NCBI GenBank assembly: GCA_035516965.1
Contig: DATIZR010000021.1
Coordinates: 32,346-96,345, forward strand
DNA from: Nitrospirota bacterium
Lineage (GTDB): Bacteria; Nitrospirota; UBA9217
Direction of reading: 5' to 3'
DNA length: 64,000 nt
The notes beneath the pieces were generated by a model that did not search any database, was not told the DNA's origin, and worked only from the letters and a program-made list of their open reading frames with translations. Both the position numbers and the translations under genes were made by a program. Of this stretch, positions 34,378 through 43,306 are shown one piece after another. The first letter of the stretch is position 1; each line of letters opens with the position of its first letter.

Positions 34378-34512
34378 GATTTATTTTCTCCCGCACAACT
34401 TAGCGTGTAAACCTTCGAAGATGATCGGAGCGGCGTCCTGGCCACCGATATATCCGGCGATGCCGCACATGGATCAGGCATCTTTCCCCTGCCTGGATTC
34501 CATTTTCCGCTC

Positions 34513-35529
34513 CTATTCGTTCAGATGATGGATCGCAGGACGCCCGGCCAGGAGCCTCCGTTCAAAGCCCGTCTCCCATTCCCATGCCGTCCGTATGATG
34601 AACTCCAGATCATCATGCCGCGGCGTCCATCCGGTCCGTTCCTTCAAGCGCATGCTGTCCGCGATGAGGGCGGGCGGATCGCCGGCTCGTCGACCGGTTT
34701 GCTCAACAGGGAGATCCACTCCGGTGACCTTTCTAACCATGGACAGGACCTCCCTGACGGAGAACCCGCGTCCATACCCGCAGTTCATGACATCGGACCT
34801 CCCGGTCTCCATCAGGTACTCGAGGGCCATGACATGGGCGCTGGCGATATCGTCGATATGGATATAATCCCGGATACAGGTCCCGTCGGGGGTCGGATAA
34901 TCGGTGCCATAGATGGAAAGCTTTGCTGCTTCGCCCTTTGCGCACTTCAGCGCCCGGGTGATCAGATGGGTCGGTTTGGCATAGGCCTGTCCGAGCCGGC
35001 CGGCCGGATCAGCACCGGCGACATTGAAATACCGCAGTGCAATGTAATGAAAATCCTCGGCAGCGGCGAGGTCGTGCAGAATGCGCTCAGTAATCTCCTT
35101 GGTCGCGCCGTAGGGGTTGATCGGCTTCAGCTCGGCGGTCTCGTCGACCGGCACAGAGGACGGGATCCCGTACACGGCGGCGCTCGAGGAATAGAGCAGG
35201 TTCTCCACGGCGGCAAACTGCATGGCCTCCACCAGGTTCTGGGTGTTGACGACATTGTTCCGGTAGTATTTCATCGGCCGCCGGACGGACTCCTCCACCT
35301 CGATGGACGCGGCAAAATGGATGACCGCGTCCGCCCTGAACGCCTGCATGGTGTGCTGCAGCAGCAGTGTGTCCGCAAGGTCGCCTTTGACAAGGTTCCC
35401 GTACAGGACCGCCCTCTCATGCCCGGTGGACAGATTGTCGAACACAAGCAATTCATGGCCCTGCTCTCCCAGCATCTTGACCACATGACTGCCGATATAG
35501 CCCGCGCCGCCTGTTATAAATATCTTCAT
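34513..35529 (-). CDS. galE: UDP-glucose 4-epimerase
   Basis: 338 aa. The ATG at 35529 has GGGAGA upstream; a longer frame begins too early. FITGGAGYIGSHVV (NAD motif), YSSSAAVYGIP with catalytic Ser, and YGATKEITE with the YxxxK pair, then ALRYFNVAGADP and GTCIRDYIHIDDIA, all match GalE. Interconverts UDP-Glc/Gal or the N-acetyl forms for EPS synthesis. Confidence 0.93.
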   Translation of the reverse strand: MKIFITGGAGYIGSHVVKMLGEQGHELLVFDNLSTGHERAVLYGNLVKGDLADTLLLQHTMQAFRADAVIHFAASIEVEESVRRPMKYYRNNVVNTQNLVEAMQFAAVENLLYSSSAAVYGIPSSVPVDETAELKPINPYGATKEITERILHDLAAAEDFHYIALRYFNVAGADPAGRLGQAYAKPTHLITRALKCAKGEAAKLSIYGTDYPTPDGTCIRDYIHIDDIASAHVMALEYLMETGRSDVMNCGYGRGFSVREVLSMVRKVTGVDLPVEQTGRRAGDPPALIADSMRLKERTGWTPRHDDLEFIIRTAWEWETGFERRLLAGRPAIHHLNE

Positions 35530-35987
35530 CTGGCTCTCCCTGACAGCTGATCTAGCTTTGCATGTTCCTGCGGTCTGCGGGTGATCCTGTAAACGGCAGT
35601 TGGTACCGCATAAGCACATGGTAGAATACCTTGACTTCGGATAACCTTGAATCTAGAGACAAGTTCTTAAGAAGCCAAAAAAACTGACATCGAGTCAATT
35701 TGTTATCCGCAGATTACTCAGATTTCACAGATGAAACCAGAGTTGTTTATTTATTCATTTTTTAATCTGCGTACATCTGCGAAATCTGTGGACTAACACT
35801 TTAATCAGATTCTAGTTCTGTTGTTTCGGTCTGCGAACAGGACCGGCATGTGAGCAAACGGAGAAGCTTTTGGCAATGCTCCGCCTTCTCGGTCACAGGG
35901 CTTCAAAAAAGACCGGGAAGTTGACGGAATGATGCACTTGTTGCCTTAACCGACGATGAATGCCTGCTCGGATCGCCCGACCTGCTC
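35530..35987. other. Non-coding gap upstream of galE with inverted dispersed repeats
   Basis: This 458-base gap between the NusG-like gene and galE holds no supported gene. It carries two head-to-head copies of the dispersed repeat, at 35703-35732 (TTATCCGCAGATTACTCAGA...) and 35762-35796 (TTAATCTGCGTACATCTGCG...), which can pair into a long hairpin. It is the likely place for the galE-gmd-EPS promoter and for a recruitment site of the NusG-like factor; I cannot point to either with confidence. Confidence 0.5.
35703..35796. repeat. Dispersed ATCYGYG-type repeat, inverted pair
   Basis: Two oppositely oriented copies of an AGATT/ACAGAT-rich repeat flank a short AT-rich loop. Related copies lie at 17459, 40183, 43270 and 53590. 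Confidence 0.6.
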
Positions 35988-36494
35988 TTACGCGGCCTCG
36001 ACATCCTCCGCGCACATCTTGACGGCCACGCTTCTCCCGAGCAGTTCCACGTTCACGAGAAATATATGCTGACCGTGATTCTTCTGCTTTAGCATTCCCT
36101 GGGCGCCCCGGAACACACCTTTTGTTACGCGCACCGGCGTCCCTTCCTGCAGATGAGGATAGATGTCAACCCGTTCCCCGCTTACGAGAAGCATCTTCAG
36201 GGATTCGATCTCTTCAGAGGCCACCGGCGTGGGGTGCCCGGGGACCAGCGAGATAAAGGTCACCGTACCCCGCGTTTTGATCACGTTCACGAATTCCTCG
36301 GGTTCCGGGGCGATGGAGACAAAAAGATAGCCGGGGAACAGGGGGACTACCACCTGTTTCTTCCGGTCTTTCCATTGATTCAGTTTTGTTGCGGAGGGGA
36401 GAAACAAGTCTATCCCCTTCTTCCGGAGCTCGTCGGCAACAACGAATTCATGCCTCGATTTCACGTATACTGCGTACCAGTTCGTCTGTGTCAT
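35988..36494 (-). CDS. NusG/RfaH-family processive antiterminator for the EPS operon
   Basis: 168 aa from an ATG at 36494 (a GTG two codons earlier is possible). NGN domain: NWYAVYVKSRHEFVVADELRKKGI, then VVVPLFPGYLFVSI, and a C-terminal KOW domain (VRVTKGVFRGAQGMLKQK). Specialised NusG paralogs (RfaH, LoaP, UpxY) next to long polysaccharide operons keep RNA polymerase elongating; this gene sits just upstream of ~23 kb of EPS genes and is most likely their antiterminator. It is not the housekeeping NusG, which lies with secE and ribosomal genes. Confidence 0.85.
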   Translation of the reverse strand: MTQTNWYAVYVKSRHEFVVADELRKKGIDLFLPSATKLNQWKDRKKQVVVPLFPGYLFVSIAPEPEEFVNVIKTRGTVTFISLVPGHPTPVASEEIESLKMLLVSGERVDIYPHLQEGTPVRVTKGVFRGAQGMLKQKNHGQHIFLVNVELLGRSVAVKMCAEDVEAA

Positions 36495-36560
36495 GTCCAC
36501 ATACCTTGCCGCAGCTGTTCAGGTCAACTGCCCGGCGCACAGCGCAACCCCCGGCGTCTT

Positions 36561-37574
36561 TCAGGGGTTCTTTGCGGTGCTCACCTCGTCGCGAAGCAGG
36601 ATCTCCACTGATGCCTTCTCGCGCAGGCTCTTTGCATATCGGTCTGCATCCTGCCGCGCTTTTTCCTGGGCCAGGTGCTGACGGATTTGTTCCTTGACAA
36701 CATCATAGGACAGGATGGTTTCCGCCTTCCGGTCGAACACCTTGAACACATGGAACCCGTAGCTGGTCTCCACGATATCGCTCGTTTCCCCGGCTTTCAT
36801 CTTGAAGACGGCCTTCTCGAGTTCTGCATCCAACTGGCCCCTCCTGATATATCCCAGGTCGCCGCCTTGCGTCCTGGTCGGACCGTCCGACTGCTCCCGC
36901 GCCAGGGCCGCGAAGTCGCGTCCTTTTTTCAGGTCCTTCAGCACCTGTTCGGCCTTCTGCCGGGCTTCCTGTTTTTTGGGATCGTCCCATTTCGGATCGA
37001 CCTGGATCAGGATGTGGCTGACCCGTACCTGCAGCGGCTGTTTGAACAGGTCCAAGTGGCTTTCATAATAGCCGAGCGTCTCGGCGTCGGTCACAGTGAC
37101 CTTCGAGCCGAATTGCCGCTCCACATACTGCTGCAATGAGCTGTTCCGCTCCAGTTGCGACTGCAGCTCTTCTTCGGACAGGTTCCTCCTGCCGAGCTCA
37201 TTCTTATACTCGGCCTCGTTCAGGAACTGCTTCTTGAGCGCGGCGAGCTCCCCGGCAACCGCTTTTTCATCAGGCCTGATGCCGGCCCTACGGCTGTCCT
37301 GATAGAGCGCCTCGCGCCTGATCATACTTTCCAGCACCTCCGCCCGGATGGAGGCGACCTGGCTGCCGGTGAGCGGTCTCCCCATGCCCAGAAGGGTCTT
37401 TTGGATCTGGAAGACTTCCCCGTCGAATTCACCCCGCCTGATGGGAACGCCGTTCACCGTCGCAACGCGGTCACCGGCCGGTTCAGGCTTTTTTGATTCG
37501 CTCCAGGCCGGCGAGGCCACGGCGATGCACGCGGCGAACAGCGCTGCTGTCTGAAAACTGGAAACCCTGGTCAT
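36561..37574 (-). CDS. epsD: EpsD-family periplasmic peptidyl-prolyl cis-trans isomerase
   Basis: 337 aa with a signal peptide (AALFAACIAVASPAWSES). N-terminal SurA-like chaperone helices (VNGVPIRRGEFDGEVF, SMIRREALYQDSRRAG), then a parvulin domain at about 175-270 (VRVSHILIQV, FAALAREQSDGPTRTQGGDLG, SYGFHVFKV). EpsD members accompany exosortase and EPS loci. Here the position directly after the porin and coiled-coil genes suggests folding of outer-membrane or TPS proteins as well. Confidence 0.87.
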   Translation of the reverse strand: MTRVSSFQTAALFAACIAVASPAWSESKKPEPAGDRVATVNGVPIRRGEFDGEVFQIQKTLLGMGRPLTGSQVASIRAEVLESMIRREALYQDSRRAGIRPDEKAVAGELAALKKQFLNEAEYKNELGRRNLSEEELQSQLERNSSLQQYVERQFGSKVTVTDAETLGYYESHLDLFKQPLQVRVSHILIQVDPKWDDPKKQEARQKAEQVLKDLKKGRDFAALAREQSDGPTRTQGGDLGYIRRGQLDAELEKAVFKMKAGETSDIVETSYGFHVFKVFDRKAETILSYDVVKEQIRQHLAQEKARQDADRYAKSLREKASVEILLRDEVSTAKNP

Positions 37575-37576
37575 GC

Positions 37577-38257
37577 TCAGCTGCCTCCCTTATTTTTATT
37601 GATCTTCTTCTGCTCGATCTCTTCCTGGTACTGGCTCGTGAGCTGCTCCAGTTCCACCTTCTTTACCTGCGTCAGCGGTTCCTTCTCGAGAAGCGCAGCT
37701 CCTATGCCCTTGTCCTTGTATCTTTTAACGAGTTCCCCGGCTATCGTGGCCAGGTCGGCATTGTTTGAGATGCAGGTGCCCAGCTCCCGGGTCGTCTTCT
37801 TCAGGTCCGCCTGAAGGGTCTGCTTCTCGCCTGAGGTCTTTTTCAGCTCATGGTCCAGTTCCTTGTTGTTCCGCTGTGCCTCCTGGAGCTCCTGTTTCGT
37901 CCTGGCTGTTGTTTCATCGGCAGCCTTCACGTGCGCGTCCAGTTTCTGCAATTGCCCGGTCAGCGCTCCCACCTGGCCGTTCAGGACCGCCGCTTTCTTT
38001 TTCTCGCCCTGGAGTGCAGTCTGCAGCCTGTTCACGTCGTCCCGGCATTTCTGTTCGAGCGAGTTCGCAGCCTCGGCCTTTTCTTCCGTCAACTTCTTCT
38101 GGATAAAGGCTATCTTCTTGTCCTTCTCTTTGATCTTGTCCTGGCAGATCTTTTGTTCCTTACTGACCTGCATCTGTCCCACACCCAGCCCTATGAGCAG
38201 GCCGGCCGCCAGCACAACGGCGGGAAGCTTCAACTTTTGAATCGGCGGTATTTTCAT
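37577..38257 (-). CDS. Membrane-anchored coiled-coil protein
   Basis: 226 aa. A single N-terminal hydrophobic segment (LPAVVLAAGLLIGLGVGQM) precedes ~150 residues of coiled coil (IKEKDKKIAFIQKKLTEEKAE, TARTKQELQEAQRNNKELDHELKK, DLKKTTRELG) with two cysteines near 38 and 70. The C-terminus is Lys-rich. No enzymatic motif. Two bases separate its stop from the EpsD start, so it is co-translated with the isomerase; a periplasmic tether or spacer is plausible. Confidence 0.7.
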   Translation of the reverse strand: MKIPPIQKLKLPAVVLAAGLLIGLGVGQMQVSKEQKICQDKIKEKDKKIAFIQKKLTEEKAEAANSLEQKCRDDVNRLQTALQGEKKKAAVLNGQVGALTGQLQKLDAHVKAADETTARTKQELQEAQRNNKELDHELKKTSGEKQTLQADLKKTTRELGTCISNNADLATIAGELVKRYKDKGIGAALLEKEPLTQVKKVELEQLTSQYQEEIEQKKINKNKGGS

Positions 38258-38280
38258 ATGCTCTCCAAGGCTGACACGTT

Positions 38281-40089
38281 TCAGAATCGTGCGTTGACAT
38301 CCACCTGCAGCACGTCAATTGACAGCTTTCCAGGACTGTCCGATGGTTCGTTGATTTCATCCGCCGTTAGCCACCGAGCCGTAAGCCAGTAATTCTTCGC
38401 CAGACCCACATCGGCACCAAGGATCCATCCCTTGGCATTGGTACCTCCCAGGTGAAAATCGGAATCCGTGAATCCGTCCAGCACGGCGTCATTCCCAAGG
38501 CGCTTCGCATAGACATACACCTTCCACTGTTTCCGATCCTGGATGGTAGGATAGCCGACGGAGACCCCTATCTGATACCCCACGATGTCTTTGACCGTGT
38601 TGGGGACTTGTGTCAGTTGCAGGACATCGTTTCTGACAAAACCGATGTTCCTCACATAGTCACCGAGGAACACGATATGAACGGGATCCCAGAATCCGAG
38701 ATCAAGAGTCCCTGTAAGGTCAATCTCCTTGAACTTCGAAGCAAGGCCCACCTTGGAACTGTTGGAAGGGTCGATGGCAAACAAGGTGTTCATGAATCCC
38801 GGCCGCTGCGCTAAAGGATAAACCGACCAGTCGGTGGCGCCGGGATGAGTGGGATCCTCGTTGGGTACGCCGGTAATATTGTTGAAGTCATAGTAGGCGG
38901 CGCCGATCTTGGTAGAGATGCCTTTCTGGTCTCTGCTTTCCATTCCAACCTGTCCTGCATAGAGCCACTTGCTGTGTTCTGAAAAGTCAGAAGTGCTCAT
39001 TGGGTCAGACTGTTGCAGGGGGAATGCCCCAACGGTCAGAAAGGGGGTCCATGATTCAGGACGGGGAGCCTTCGCGCTGATGGCCAGACCCTCAAAGTTC
39101 AGATCTGCATCCCAGACCAGCTCGGAGGCCGAAAAAAAGGGATTAGGCATGCGGCCCCCGTACAGGGTGAGGGACTTCCCAGGTTGCCACCGAATATAGG
39201 CAAGGTCAACCAGGATACTGTCCTTGTTCATATAATCATTCATACTCGTATTTGTCGACACGGGATTCGTTGTGGTCCCCGTGGCAAGGCGAAGGACCGC
39301 TTCCACCTGATCATTCACCCTTGCCTCTGCTCCGAAGCGAACCCTGTACTTGTAGAGGTCCTGATCCGCCCAGGTGTTCACAAGTTGCTGGCTTACGACA
39401 CCTTGCGAGACTTGATAAACTTGCTGAGAGTTATTCTTATCAAAAAGGTCTTTTTCATACCGCAGCCGGATGTCGCCGCCGAAGCGGAGCCTCTGGTCCT
39501 TCTCCTTCATGGCCGAGTTCACTTTCCAAATTTCGCGGTACATCTCGTTCATGACTTCGCTTCTGACCTCGTCCTCGACTTTCTGGTGGACCTCTTCGGT
39601 CACTCGGGCCGTAATCGCCGCGATCAGTTCTCGGTCATGCACCTCCTGAGCAGCGAGTGCAGACTCGGCGGCGTTGGTCCCTGTCCCTTCGCTGCTTAAC
39701 GCCGACTGCTCTGGAGCCGCAGCAGCGACTTGATCGACGGGAGTACCTGTCCCTTCTATACTCAGCACCGACTGCGCGGGAGCCCCAACAGCTCCCTGAG
39801 CGGCAGGAGTCCCCGTGCCTTCGCTGCTCTTAGCCGCATGCTGACCGGGAGATGCTTCAGTGGGTTGGCTCGCGCTCCCCTGCCTCATCTGATCAGCCGG
39901 CTCCTTGGCGGATTGCCTGCTGGTGGCAACGTCGCTCATCGACGGCGTGCTCTCATGCCTGATGATTACCGGCTTGGAAACCGAAGCGCAACCGGCGACA
40001 ATTGCCATCAGGAGAGCCGCTGTGCCGCAATTGATGTATCTTCCTCTACCTGTCAAGGATACCGATGCCTGCTCGTTTTTCTTGCTCAT
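38281..40089 (-). CDS. Putative porin with lipobox and coiled-coil N-terminus
   Basis: 602 aa. The ATG at 40089 gives a lipoprotein-type signal (GTAALLMAIVAGC). After it come three imperfect repeats at about 75-145 of the form SSEGTGTxxxQxAxxAPxQS, a charged coiled coil at about 155-195 (ARVTEEVHQKVEDEVRSEVM), then a ~400-residue beta-barrel (DIRLRYEKDLFDKNN, VRFGAEARVNDQVEAVLRLA, YGGRMPNPF, ending WLTADEINEP...DVNARF). The barrel is of the putative-porin family often found with ExbB-ExbD-TonB genes, which lie directly upstream. Lipidation of a 16-strand-type porin would be unusual; the lipobox could also be fortuitous. Confidence 0.75.
   Translation of the reverse strand: MSKKNEQASVSLTGRGRYINCGTAALLMAIVAGCASVSKPVIIRHESTPSMSDVATSRQSAKEPADQMRQGSASQPTEASPGQHAAKSSEGTGTPAAQGAVGAPAQSVLSIEGTGTPVDQVAAAAPEQSALSSEGTGTNAAESALAAQEVHDRELIAAITARVTEEVHQKVEDEVRSEVMNEMYREIWKVNSAMKEKDQRLRFGGDIRLRYEKDLFDKNNSQQVYQVSQGVVSQQLVNTWADQDLYKYRVRFGAEARVNDQVEAVLRLATGTTTNPVSTNTSMNDYMNKDSILVDLAYIRWQPGKSLTLYGGRMPNPFFSASELVWDADLNFEGLAISAKAPRPESWTPFLTVGAFPLQQSDPMSTSDFSEHSKWLYAGQVGMESRDQKGISTKIGAAYYDFNNITGVPNEDPTHPGATDWSVYPLAQRPGFMNTLFAIDPSNSSKVGLASKFKEIDLTGTLDLGFWDPVHIVFLGDYVRNIGFVRNDVLQLTQVPNTVKDIVGYQIGVSVGYPTIQDRKQWKVYVYAKRLGNDAVLDGFTDSDFHLGGTNAKGWILGADVGLAKNYWLTARWLTADEINEPSDSPGKLSIDVLQVDVNARF
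39640..39880. repeat. Coding tandem repeats in the porin N-terminal linker
   Basis: Three ~75-base units coding for SxEGTGT...APxQS, an Ala/Pro/Gly-rich spacer between the lipid anchor and the coiled coil. Confidence 0.65.
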
Positions 40090-40182
40090 TGATGTAAGCC
40101 TGCCGCCTTTCCTCACGAAGATACCTGGCCGCTCATTCCGGGAACAGCCGGGGAGCCCCCGGCTCCTGCCGGAAGGGCTCCA

Positions 40183-40208
40183 CTTATCTGTGTTCATCTG
40201 TGGTTAAC
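40183..40208. repeat. Dispersed ATCYGYG-type intergenic repeat, copy
   Basis: TTATCTGTGTTCATCTGTGG followed by TTAAC, between the TonB and porin genes. Near-identical to 53590-53614. Confidence 0.6.
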
Positions 40209-40236
40209 TGCTTTTCCCCGGCTCCGCCCCGTAGCA

Positions 40237-40941
40237 TCAACCCTGAGAAACGATCCTGATGTCCATCGTCCGCGGCATGCCCTCGGGCGGCGGCTCGCTG
40301 ATCCGGAGAGTACGGAGGGAATTCATGACCGCTTCATCCATCCTTGTGTTGCCCGAAGAACCGATGATCCGGTAATCGGTGACCTTGCCGTCGAAGTCCA
40401 CGCTCACCCTGACCACAGCCTGAAGTTTGCCCTTGGGGATCCCTCCTTCATCATCAAGACGCTTCATGACCTTCTTTCTGAGTTCCGTCGTCACGATCTG
40501 GGTATAGCCGGAGAATTTGGTCAGAAGAGAGCCTTTTCCGAATCCCGATCCCCCGGCCAGAATGCTCCTGCCCCCCTTTTTCCCGACCAGGCCGAAGTTG
40601 TCGCTTCCCGCTCCGCCCTCGGCATCGACACCGAGGTTGTCTCCGGCAGGCGTGCTGTCATTGTCAGCGCCTTTGGGCTCGTTGCTCTGGACCGGATCGA
40701 TGATCTCTTCCTGCTTCGGGACCTCCTTGACCGTTTCGGGTTCGGGCGGTTTTTCCTTTATCATCAAAGGCGGCGGCTTGAGCAGGGTGACGGTTGCCGT
40801 TGTGTTCTTCCTGCGCGGTTCATCCTGGGACAGGACCGTCTTGACGATATACGCGCCGCCGGCGGCAAGAGCGATCATCACGGCGATAAGGACCCAGGGG
40901 ATCGTTTTTTTATCTTCCTGGTGCTTATCCTCCTGCATCAT
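40237..40941 (-). CDS. TonB-family energy transducer
   Basis: 234 aa. N-terminal anchor (IPWVLIAVMIALAAGGAYIV), a Pro/Glu/Lys-rich periplasmic linker (LLKPPPLMIKEKPPEPETVKEVPKQ), a Gly-rich segment, and a C-terminal TonB-type domain (VVRVSVDFDGKVTDYRIIGSSGN, MDEAVMNSLRTLRISEPPPEGMP). The start ATG overlaps the ExbD stop (ATGATG). With ExbB and ExbD it should pass proton-motive force to an outer-membrane partner; candidates next door are the porin and the TPS transporter. Confidence 0.87.
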   Translation of the reverse strand: MMQEDKHQEDKKTIPWVLIAVMIALAAGGAYIVKTVLSQDEPRRKNTTATVTLLKPPPLMIKEKPPEPETVKEVPKQEEIIDPVQSNEPKGADNDSTPAGDNLGVDAEGGAGSDNFGLVGKKGGRSILAGGSGFGKGSLLTKFSGYTQIVTTELRKKVMKRLDDEGGIPKGKLQAVVRVSVDFDGKVTDYRIIGSSGNTRMDEAVMNSLRTLRISEPPPEGMPRTMDIRIVSQG

Positions 40942-41348
40942 TTCACCAGTCTCTGCGTCACCAGGCCGAGTTGGGTGATCTCGAGGCGCTGCAGGATGTC
41001 CAGCACCTCGATGACGCTCTTGTAGGAGATCTTCTCATCGCCCCGGATGACCACCGGGAAATTGGGGTCCGCGCCCTTGTACTGCCGGAGCCTGCTCTCC
41101 AGCTCGGGCAGCGTCACGGGGAAACTGTCGAGATAGATCGTCCCTTCCCCGGTGATGGTGATCGCCTTCGCCGTGGATTTCACCTTGCTCGCAGACGCGC
41201 TCGCCTTGGGAAGGTTGACGCTGATCCCCTGTACGGACGCCGTTACGACGATCATGAACACCAGCAGGAGGTTCCAGGCAAGGTCCAGCATGGGGACCAC
41301 GTTGATCTCGTCGTATACTTCGTGGTCGTCGTAGGGGTTATGCCTCAT
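40938..41348 (-). CDS. exbD: ExbD/TolR-family proton-channel subunit
   Basis: 136 aa. The family motif INVVPMLDLAWNLLLVFMIV has the conserved Asp (PMLDL) on the single transmembrane helix needed for proton use. The periplasmic domain (AITITGEGTIYLDSFPVTLPEL, VVIRGDEKISYKSVIEVLDI) is typical. It overlaps ExbB by 4 bases and TonB by 4 bases. Confidence 0.9.
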   Translation of the reverse strand: MRHNPYDDHEVYDEINVVPMLDLAWNLLLVFMIVVTASVQGISVNLPKASASASKVKSTAKAITITGEGTIYLDSFPVTLPELESRLRQYKGADPNFPVVIRGDEKISYKSVIEVLDILQRLEITQLGLVTQRLVK

Positions 41349-43171
41349 GATGCATCCTTCTTTTCCTCCTCCAGCCTGAGGATGAAGTCATCGATAAAAA
41401 CATTAACGTCCGCATTCATGTTTTTGATCTGACCGGTAATGTAGCTGCTGGCGAACAGTGCGGGGATGGCGACTAGCAGCCCCGCCATGGTGCAGGCAAG
41501 CGCCGACGCCACACCCGGAGCGATGGCGGCGAGGTTCGCTTCACCACTCTCGGCAAGACCTGCAAAGGTGTTCATGACGCCCCAGACCGTACCCAACAGA
41601 CCCAGAAACGGTCCGCCTGCAACGCTCATGTTCATGATGACCATGCCGGCCGACAGCTTTCTGCTTTCATACATGGCTTCTTTTTCCACGGCGGCCTTAA
41701 ACCCGTTCATGGCCCGTTCGGACAGTCCGCTCCCGTGCTTGAAGGTTTGCCCTTTTCTCTCCAGCCACTGTTTCAGTTCATTACACCCGGTGCGATACAC
41801 CCGGTAGAGCGTGGAGTGCTGAAAGTCCTGTTCCTTGTCAAGGAGGGACAACGGGTCATCCAGACGGCTGAAGGACTCGGCAAAGGTCTCGTTCCCCTTT
41901 TTGGCAAGACGAAACATCGCGATCTTCTGTTGAAAGATGAAGACGGACCCGCACCCCATGAGGAACAGGAACCCTATGATGAGCCAGCCGTCCAGGGTGA
42001 TGGTCCGGATGATGATCTTCATGAGATGGATGGTAAGCGATTCGCCGCCGCCTCCGCCTGTTTCCTCGTCCAGATAGGCGGTCAGCACGCCATCCGGTCC
42101 CTGGCCCTGGAACGCCGCCTTGATCCAGCCGGCGGGCCTCACGATGTTCGACAACTGAATCTCATCGAGGTCGCCGATGAACGCATTGCCGCCTTTCGCT
42201 GCTCCACCGATGATGATGTCTGCGGAAGGCGCTGGAATCGATCTGTTCAACTTGCTCGTCGCGGTTTCTTTGCCGTCCACATACAGGGTGATCTGCTTCT
42301 CCGGGTCCACGGTCACGGCAAGGTGCTGCCAACGGTTCGGGATCAAGGCCGCCGTTTTAGGCGTCGCCGCATCATATCCTTTGCCGTATCCCAGATTGCA
42401 ATACGCATTCCCGTTGTCAATGCCGATCACGATCGACTGGACTCCGTCGTCCCAGGAAAACAGTTGGGCGCTCCCCGTGGACTGCTTCGGACGGACCCAG
42501 GAGGAGAACGTGAACCCCTTGGTAAAACTGACCGATGCCGATTTGGCGATCGTCATCTGTCCGCCGGTTGCACCGTCAAACTGTGCGCCACTGCCGATAA
42601 CGGATGGAAGCCCCAGTTTACCGGTAAACCCGGCCGCATGGTTGGCATAGGCCGTCGCGTCCCTCGGGTTGCCGCTCTTTTCCGCGAGATGATAGACCGC
42701 AACCTGGTTCACATCATACGAGCCGCCTGCGTCCTGGCCGTCCGGTGCGGAAGCATTGCCGTAGTACATCCAGATCGAATCCTGGTCTGAGCCCCCGCCC
42801 AGGCGGGGAACCTTGACCCATATGAGCGCAATCTCCTCCTTGGGATCGAACTTTTCGATGTTATACTTCAGGGGAGACTTGTCATCGCTGCTCACGAACC
42901 GGATGTCCGACCCGTCCGCCTTGGCGCTGGAGAAGCTGAAGTTGCCCGTATGGAGACGGATGAGCAACGGTACATCGCTGAGGTTCTCCTTGATGTCGGC
43001 GGCCTTTGCCGAGGCATCGAACTGGATCTTCTTGCGCTGCTGCCACTTGCCATCCCACCAGGCATGCGCGCTTGGCGCGGCAAGCAGGCCGAGAAGTACC
43101 ACCATTCCCGCTGTCATTGCGAACACTTTTGTCAATAAACGTACAGGTATCAATGATTTTCTCCCATCCAT
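41345..43171 (-). CDS. ExbB/TolQ proton channel fused to DUF2341 and LamG domains
   Basis: About 608 aa; ATG at 43171, though a GTG at 43177 has better ribosome-site spacing (AGAGGA). A signal sequence (TAGMVVLLGLLAAPSAHA) is followed by a DUF2341 domain (WWDGKWQQRKKIQFD, IWMYYGNASA), a LamG/concanavalin-like domain at about 180-360 (FTFSSWVRP, WQHLAVTVDPEKQITLYVDGKE, FIGDLDEIQLSN), then a transmembrane helix and a MotA/TolQ/ExbB domain (GMVIMNMSVAGGPFLGLLGTVWGVMNTFAGLA, ALACTMAGLLVAIPA). The channel part carries a large periplasmic carbohydrate-binding-like head, so it may sense or bind glycans. Confidence 0.87.
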   Translation of the reverse strand: MDGRKSLIPVRLLTKVFAMTAGMVVLLGLLAAPSAHAWWDGKWQQRKKIQFDASAKAADIKENLSDVPLLIRLHTGNFSFSSAKADGSDIRFVSSDDKSPLKYNIEKFDPKEEIALIWVKVPRLGGGSDQDSIWMYYGNASAPDGQDAGGSYDVNQVAVYHLAEKSGNPRDATAYANHAAGFTGKLGLPSVIGSGAQFDGATGGQMTIAKSASVSFTKGFTFSSWVRPKQSTGSAQLFSWDDGVQSIVIGIDNGNAYCNLGYGKGYDAATPKTAALIPNRWQHLAVTVDPEKQITLYVDGKETATSKLNRSIPAPSADIIIGGAAKGGNAFIGDLDEIQLSNIVRPAGWIKAAFQGQGPDGVLTAYLDEETGGGGGESLTIHLMKIIIRTITLDGWLIIGFLFLMGCGSVFIFQQKIAMFRLAKKGNETFAESFSRLDDPLSLLDKEQDFQHSTLYRVYRTGCNELKQWLERKGQTFKHGSGLSERAMNGFKAAVEKEAMYESRKLSAGMVIMNMSVAGGPFLGLLGTVWGVMNTFAGLAESGEANLAAIAPGVASALACTMAGLLVAIPALFASSYITGQIKNMNADVNVFIDDFILRLEEEKKDAS

Positions 43172-43269
43172 ATGCACTAAGGTTCCTCTTGTTCTTTGAA
43201 GTTCTTTACAGGCCATATCCTGTATGGTTTGACACATTGTTATGAATCGTCCTTGCCGATGGGCTCCGC

Positions 43270-43292
43270 TTATCCGTGCTTATCTGGGTTAA
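43270..43292. repeat. Dispersed ATCYGYG-type intergenic repeat, copy
   Basis: TTATCCGTGCTTATCTGGGT followed by TAA, between the ExbB-fusion gene and the exoprotein gene. Degenerate relative of 40183 and 53590. Confidence 0.5.
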
Positions 43293-43306
43293 TCGATGCT
43301 CCTCGT

